A stretch of 64,000 nucleotides of DNA from contig JBPCNX010000029.1 of assembly GCA_051000815.1 (NCBI GenBank), positions 68,759 to 132,758 of the forward strand, read 5' to 3'. This document shows positions 60,814 to 64,000 of this stretch, piece by piece. Made by a program: the position numbers and the translations under genes. The notes below the pieces were generated by a model. It saw nothing but the letters and a program-made list of their open reading frames with translations, did no database searches and was not told the DNA's origin. The stretch is from PSRF01 sp051000815. GTDB lineage: Bacteria; Acidobacteriota; Blastocatellia; Pyrinomonadales; Pyrinomonadaceae. The stretch's first letter is position 1; each line of letters begins with the position of its first letter.

Positions 60814-62511
60814 CTAATTTGCCGGCTTCGCTGCCCCTCGCTGTTTGCTGAAAGGGGACAACGCGTTCCAGACCGGCATCGCCGGGGCGTTCGCAACGCG
60901 CAGCCCAATGATCATGCCAACCTGCGCCAGCGTCTGCGGGCCAGTCCAATCCCAGTCAGGCTTGATCGTATCGCTCGGCGAATGGTAGTCGGTCTCCAGC
61001 CATTTTCTCGCGCGCGGGATCCAAACAGACACGTCACCAGCCGGACCCCCAAGCAACATCAACGCCGGTACACCCTTTTTCACGAATGCATAATGGTCGG
61101 AACGAACAAAAGCGTTCTCTTCGGGCATTGGATCCGGTGTCACGATGTTGCCGGTAGCAACCGTAACATCCTCAAAGACGGCTCCCAGATCTGAGTGCTC
61201 CGCGCCAAACCCGACGATGCGTTTTACTGGAGCGTAGACCTCCGTGCCGATCCCGTCGAAATTGATGTTCGCAGCGACCTTTTCGAGGGGCCAGGTAGGA
61301 TGTTGTATCCAATGCTCGGCGCCCAGCAGCCCATACTCTTCACCTGTCACTGCGAGAAAGATTATTGATCGGCGCGGGCGAGATGACGGCTTCGGATACG
61401 CTCGGACGAAGGCTTCGGCGATTGCGGTAATCGTCGCAGTGCCCAGGGCGTTGTCCGCGGCGCCCGGGAAAATCCGACCGCTGCCATCGATGCCGTATGC
61501 GTCGTAGTGCGCTGAATAAACGACTGCCTCTTCCTTAAGTTTCGGATCCGAGCCCTCCATCACGGCGACCACGTTGCTACTGGTGGCTTCGACGGTTTTG
61601 ATACGAAGAGCAAGGCTGGCCTGCTTCTGCAGACTTCGGGAAACGTTGGCGCCCGTTTTCGCTTTTGCCAGCGTTTGAGTGTAGTTCATTTCCGAACCGG
61701 CAAAGATTTTTTCCATTGCTTCGTCGCTGGCAAGAAGGACAGGAGGAATCTTGAACGGTGGCGCCGGAGCCGTTGCGAGGCTGACCCGGCGGCGCGAAAG
61801 ATAGTTTGCAATAGTTGCAAAAGGCTGCGCGGGTGAACCAGCGTTAGCAACGACCATGGCCACGGCTCCGCGACCAAAAATGCTCATACCCCTCGCCTGC
61901 GGATTTGTAGCGCGGCGCCATGCACTCTGGTCAACGCCAGCGGGTTGTCCATTCAGCAGGACGACAACTTTGTCTTTCAGATCGAGACCGGCGAAGTCAT
62001 CACGTTTCAATTCTTCCGACACGACGCCATAACCGACGAAAACGACTTCGGCCGTTGCGTCTACCTTGTCTGCGCTATACGGCGGCAGAAGAACGTAGTC
62101 TGTCCCGTGCTTGAGATCGGCGCCGGCGATGCTCAAGGATGATTCGGGAAGCACTTCGGCGGACTTAAATTTAATCGGTTGCAGGTAGGTCCCATTCTCG
62201 CCCGCAGCTTTCAATCCCAGCTTCTTGAAATAATCAGCCAGATACTGCGCCGCCCTGTCGGCGCCCGGCTGTCCTGTTCCGCGACCTTCAAACTCGTTCG
62301 AACTGAGCCTCGCCGTGACGTCGCGAATAGTCTCGAGTTTGACTCGCGCCGAAGCTCGACGTTCTGCGGTTTTCAGCGTGGCTGTGGGTTTCTTTGCTGC
62401 CGCTGCCGTCCTCGCCTGCCAGGCTGCCGCGCTGGAAGAGAAAAGCGCGATAGCGAGCAAGGCCGGCAAAAGCACACGGTTCAGGTGGTGTCTGCGAGAA
62501 AGCGATTCCAT
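60814..62511 (-). CDS. Secreted M28 aminopeptidase with PA domain
   Basis: 565 residues. Signal peptide (LLPALLAIALFSSSAAA). A PA-like insert covers about 110-260. Zinc ligands: YSAHYDAYGID (His, Asp), GAADNALGTA (Asp), VTGEEYGLLG (Glu), FDGIGTE and RSDHYAFVKK (His). Unlike the M28 protein at 25889-27901 there is no PDZ domain. Periplasmic or secreted aminopeptidase. AGGAGA precedes the ATG at 62511; the longer frame to 62637 is repeat-derived. Confidence 0.9.
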   Translation of the reverse strand: MESLSRRHHLNRVLLPALLAIALFSSSAAAWQARTAAAAKKPTATLKTAERRASARVKLETIRDVTARLSSNEFEGRGTGQPGADRAAQYLADYFKKLGLKAAGENGTYLQPIKFKSAEVLPESSLSIAGADLKHGTDYVLLPPYSADKVDATAEVVFVGYGVVSEELKRDDFAGLDLKDKVVVLLNGQPAGVDQSAWRRATNPQARGMSIFGRGAVAMVVANAGSPAQPFATIANYLSRRRVSLATAPAPPFKIPPVLLASDEAMEKIFAGSEMNYTQTLAKAKTGANVSRSLQKQASLALRIKTVEATSSNVVAVMEGSDPKLKEEAVVYSAHYDAYGIDGSGRIFPGAADNALGTATITAIAEAFVRAYPKPSSRPRRSIIFLAVTGEEYGLLGAEHWIQHPTWPLEKVAANINFDGIGTEVYAPVKRIVGFGAEHSDLGAVFEDVTVATGNIVTPDPMPEENAFVRSDHYAFVKKGVPALMLLGGPAGDVSVWIPRARKWLETDYHSPSDTIKPDWDWTGPQTLAQVGMIIGLRVANAPAMPVWNALSPFSKQRGAAKPAN

Positions 62512-62602
62512 TAAAGGGTTCTCCTGGAGATTTTTGATGTGAATAGGGAGAGTTGTAATACGCAGATGGGCGCGGAATGTTCTGCGAGGATGAAAAAAGA
62601 CC

Positions 62603-62673
62603 AGCCGCGGATGTACGCGGATAAGGAATTCAAACAAATTTCTGATCTGTATAATCCGCGCAAATCCGCGGCT
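62603..62673. repeat. Inverted repeat of CGCGGAT units
   Basis: AGCCGCGGATGTACGCGGAT plus AAG (62603-62625) is complementary to TAATCCGCGCAAATCCGCGG plus CT (62652-62673). The right end overlaps the TAG stop of the following transporter gene. Units CGCGGAT at 10-11 base spacing. Confidence 0.8.
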
Positions 62674-63376
62674 AGTGTCCTTCGGAAATCAACTTGGCGA
62701 TCAGAAACGCGGCGCCCGCGGCCACGCTCCCGATGAAGGCCGTCTGCAAGGCGCTGCGTACCGGTCTCATTCCGGTAAAACGTCCCTTGACGAATCCGAA
62801 GATTAAGAGGGCCGCCAGCGTAGCCGCGACCGAAATCAGCAAGGCCTTTGCGATGTTGTCTGCAAAGATGTACGGGGCGAGTGGGATGAATCCGCCAGCG
62901 GCGTAAGCTCCTCCAATCGTGAGTGCGCTCACGACGGCCCGCTTGGGGTTGGGCTTCTCCAGACCCAGTTCAAACCGCATCATGAAATCGATCCACTGTT
63001 TCGGCTGCTTGCGGAGTGCCTCGACGATGGGCCACGTCTCTTTTTCCGTCAGACCATACGATTGAAACACCTCAGCAACTTCGCGCATCTCCTCCTGCGG
63101 AATCTCGGCGACCTCTCGTTTTTCCCGTTCGCGTTCCTTGGCGTAGTGTTCGGCATCGCTCTTCGCGGCCATGTAACCACCCAGACCCATGGCGATCGCG
63201 CCCGCGGCAATCTCCGCGAGACCTGCGGTAACAATGATATGAGTCGAGGCGACGGCGCCTGTAAGTCCGGCGGCCAGGGCAAACGGAACAGTCAAACCGT
63301 CTGACATTCCGATCACAACATCGCGCACCACCTCACTTGCGGTGAAGTGACGTTCGATGTGAGGTGTGTGCGGCAT
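62672..63376 (-). CDS. VIT1/CCC1-family iron/manganese transporter
   Basis: 234 residues, DUF125. N-terminal helix pair with SDGLTVPFALAAGLTGAV, a second helix with IAAGAIAMGLGGYMA, and a cytosolic acidic/charged metal-binding loop (EREKREVAEIPQEEM, residues about 83-130) between helices 2 and 3, as in Vit1. C-terminal helices follow (GGAYAAGGFIPLAPYI). It exports or stores Fe2+ or Mn2+. GGAGG precedes the ATG at 63376. Followed upstream on the minus strand by a GDT1-type gene, together suggesting Mn/Fe handling. Confidence 0.92.
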   Translation of the reverse strand: MPHTPHIERHFTASEVVRDVVIGMSDGLTVPFALAAGLTGAVASTHIIVTAGLAEIAAGAIAMGLGGYMAAKSDAEHYAKEREREKREVAEIPQEEMREVAEVFQSYGLTEKETWPIVEALRKQPKQWIDFMMRFELGLEKPNPKRAVVSALTIGGAYAAGGFIPLAPYIFADNIAKALLISVAATLAALLIFGFVKGRFTGMRPVRSALQTAFIGSVAAGAAFLIAKLISEGH

Positions 63377-63476
63377 AACTTTGGCCTCCGAAGCGTGAGC
63401 CCAAGGGACTTTGCTAAGAAGCCGGCATCATAGCATCAGGCTCTCTGTCTTCGCGTCGCTCCAGGGTCTGTAAGTT

Positions 63477-63749
63477 TTAAAACTTGCCGAGCAGGATTAA
63501 GACTCCAATCACGATGAATGCGCAGGCAGCGGTGCGTTTGATCCAGATTAGCGGAAGGTAGCTCCCCAGTGCGCTTCCCACTAACACGCCAATCGCGGAG
63601 ACCGCGGTCAGCGCCAGCGCGGCGCCCAAGAAAATACCCCAGGGCTTTTTTGACTGTGCTGCCATCGTCATGGCTGCAAGTTGCGTCTTGTCTCCCATCT
63701 CGGCGAGAAAGATCACGCCAAACGTTGTGATGAATACGCGCCAGTCCAT
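63477..63749 (-). CDS. Half-size GDT1/TMEM165 (UPF0016) family transporter subunit
   Basis: 90 residues with three membrane helices. The family motif is AEMGDKTQLAAM, with E-x-G-D-K-T, near residue 16. Full GDT1 proteins carry two such units; this is a single one, so a homo- or heterodimer would be needed, and no second unit gene is in view. Homologues export Mn2+ or exchange Ca2+/H+. ATG at 63749 starts MDWRVFITTFG; a frame to 63788 reads unsupported sequence. No yybP-ykoY manganese riboswitch was recognised upstream. Confidence 0.85.
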   Translation of the reverse strand: MDWRVFITTFGVIFLAEMGDKTQLAAMTMAAQSKKPWGIFLGAALALTAVSAIGVLVGSALGSYLPLIWIKRTAACAFIVIGVLILLGKF

Positions 63750-63854
63750 AGTGTTGCTCCTGAGATTCGCAGTAGTATCGGATCCCAATTACGTTGTATC
63801 ACACAAGGAAACCAGGGGCAGGCACTCAGTCTTGAGTACTGATGCAGTTTGGGA

Positions 63855-63882
63855 GTGAGGTCAGTACCACCAGGCGGTAGCA
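63855..63882. repeat. GAGGTCAGTACCACC repeat copy at IS110 border
   Basis: GTGAGGTCAGTACCACCAGG then CGGTAGCA. It matches 33674 and 55731 up to GCGGTAGC, then differs (AACTGTG instead of AGGTGG or GGGTGG). The break lies 13-14 bases before the transposase stop codon, consistent with an insertion boundary. Confidence 0.7.
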
Positions 63883-63895
63883 ACTGTGTTGGAAG

Positions 63896-64000
63896 TCAAG
63901 CAGAAACTGGTTCCTCCTTGAATTTCCAGCAGGTGCTGTCACGAACCATGACGTTAATGATGTTAAGCAATTTATGCATGCAAGCAGTGATAGCGACTTT
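63896..64000 (-). mobile_element. IS110-family transposase, C-terminal end (partial)
   Basis: The minus-strand frame from the window edge to a TGA at 63896 encodes KVAITACMHKLLNIINVMVR then DSTCWKF and a short tail. This is the conserved C-terminus of IS110-family (Transposase_20) enzymes, which use RuvC-like catalysis guided by a bridge RNA. Only about 34 residues lie in the window. The non-coding segment after the stop is very short (about 13 bases) before a GAGGTCAG repeat begins, so if the element ends there its guide RNA should lie at the other, unseen end. Confidence 0.8.

Noticed and set aside
60575..60949. Minus-strand open frame across the TA-bounded element
   Set aside because: Most of it is the MITE and it overlaps the M28 gene end; no family match.
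63750..63895. Manganese riboswitch upstream of the GDT1-type gene
   Set aside because: The conserved yybP-ykoY loops could not be found in this leader.

Overview
The window looks like a chromosomal stretch of an Acidobacteriota bacterium, most likely of the Blastocatellia/Pyrinomonadaceae type. This is an inference from content: two secreted VWFA proteins of the acidobacterial kind, two large Ser/Thr kinases fused to TPR arrays, several M28 peptidases and amidohydrolases with signal peptides, moderately high GC, and intergenic regions filled with short palindromic and short-period tandem repeats. No rRNA, tRNA or CRISPR was seen. The right edge enters an IS110-family insertion sequence.

Layout. 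1-4.8 kb: end of an oligopeptidase B gene, a terminator, then a three-gene sulfur-transfer operon (CysM-type cysteine synthase, JAMM protease, and one protein fusing a ubiquitin-like sulfur carrier to an E1-like enzyme and a rhodanese). 5.2-8.5 kb: soluble Ser/Thr kinase with TolB-like and TPR regions, overlapping a PPP-type phosphatase gene. 8.7-14.4 kb (minus): cyclase-family hydrolase, xseA-xseB-ispA operon, secreted VWFA protein. 14.7-18.1 kb (plus): EgtD-like histidine methyltransferase followed by a two-gene ABC transporter with a fused permease/binding protein, a plausible ergothioneine-type operon. 18.2-20.1 kb: frameshifted amidohydrolase and a GlsB-type membrane protein. 20.1-25.7 kb (minus): glycine-repeat small protein, transmembrane TPR kinase, purE, icd. 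25.9-33.6 kb (minus): M28/PDZ peptidase, beta-propeller protein, then lgt-lspA-ileS. 34-40.5 kb: envelope-stress-like small proteins, a GAF/sigma-54 activator, FmdB-type zinc ribbon, VWFA lipoprotein and zinc-ribbon membrane protein. 40.5-55.5 kb (mostly minus): DUF4350-type secreted protein, class I aminotransferase, PEGA/TPR protein, lytic transglycosylase, GAF protein, receiver protein, methyltransferase, GNAT, Tat-exported class V aminotransferase, orphan Dam-type methylase, amidohydrolase. 56-64 kb: dienelactone hydrolase, ppdK, decayed ECF sigma fragment, M28 peptidase, VIT1-type and GDT1-type metal transporters, IS110 end.

The most unusual feature is not a gene but the intergenic architecture. 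About twenty loci carry tandem 7- or 8-bp units (for example CTCAAGT, GGCAATC, GGATGAA, CTCGAAA, CCAAAGA), usually as two inverted arms. The arms begin or end within a few bases of a stop codon, sometimes supplying the stop codon or the last residues, and they join convergent gene pairs. Alongside them are two copies of a roughly 210-bp palindromic element, a GAGGTCAGTACCACC repeat family next to the IS110 end, and several single MITE-like inverted repeats. The best functional hypotheses are the fused Ubl-E1-rhodanese/JAMM/CysM pathway and the EgtD plus EgtUV-like operon.
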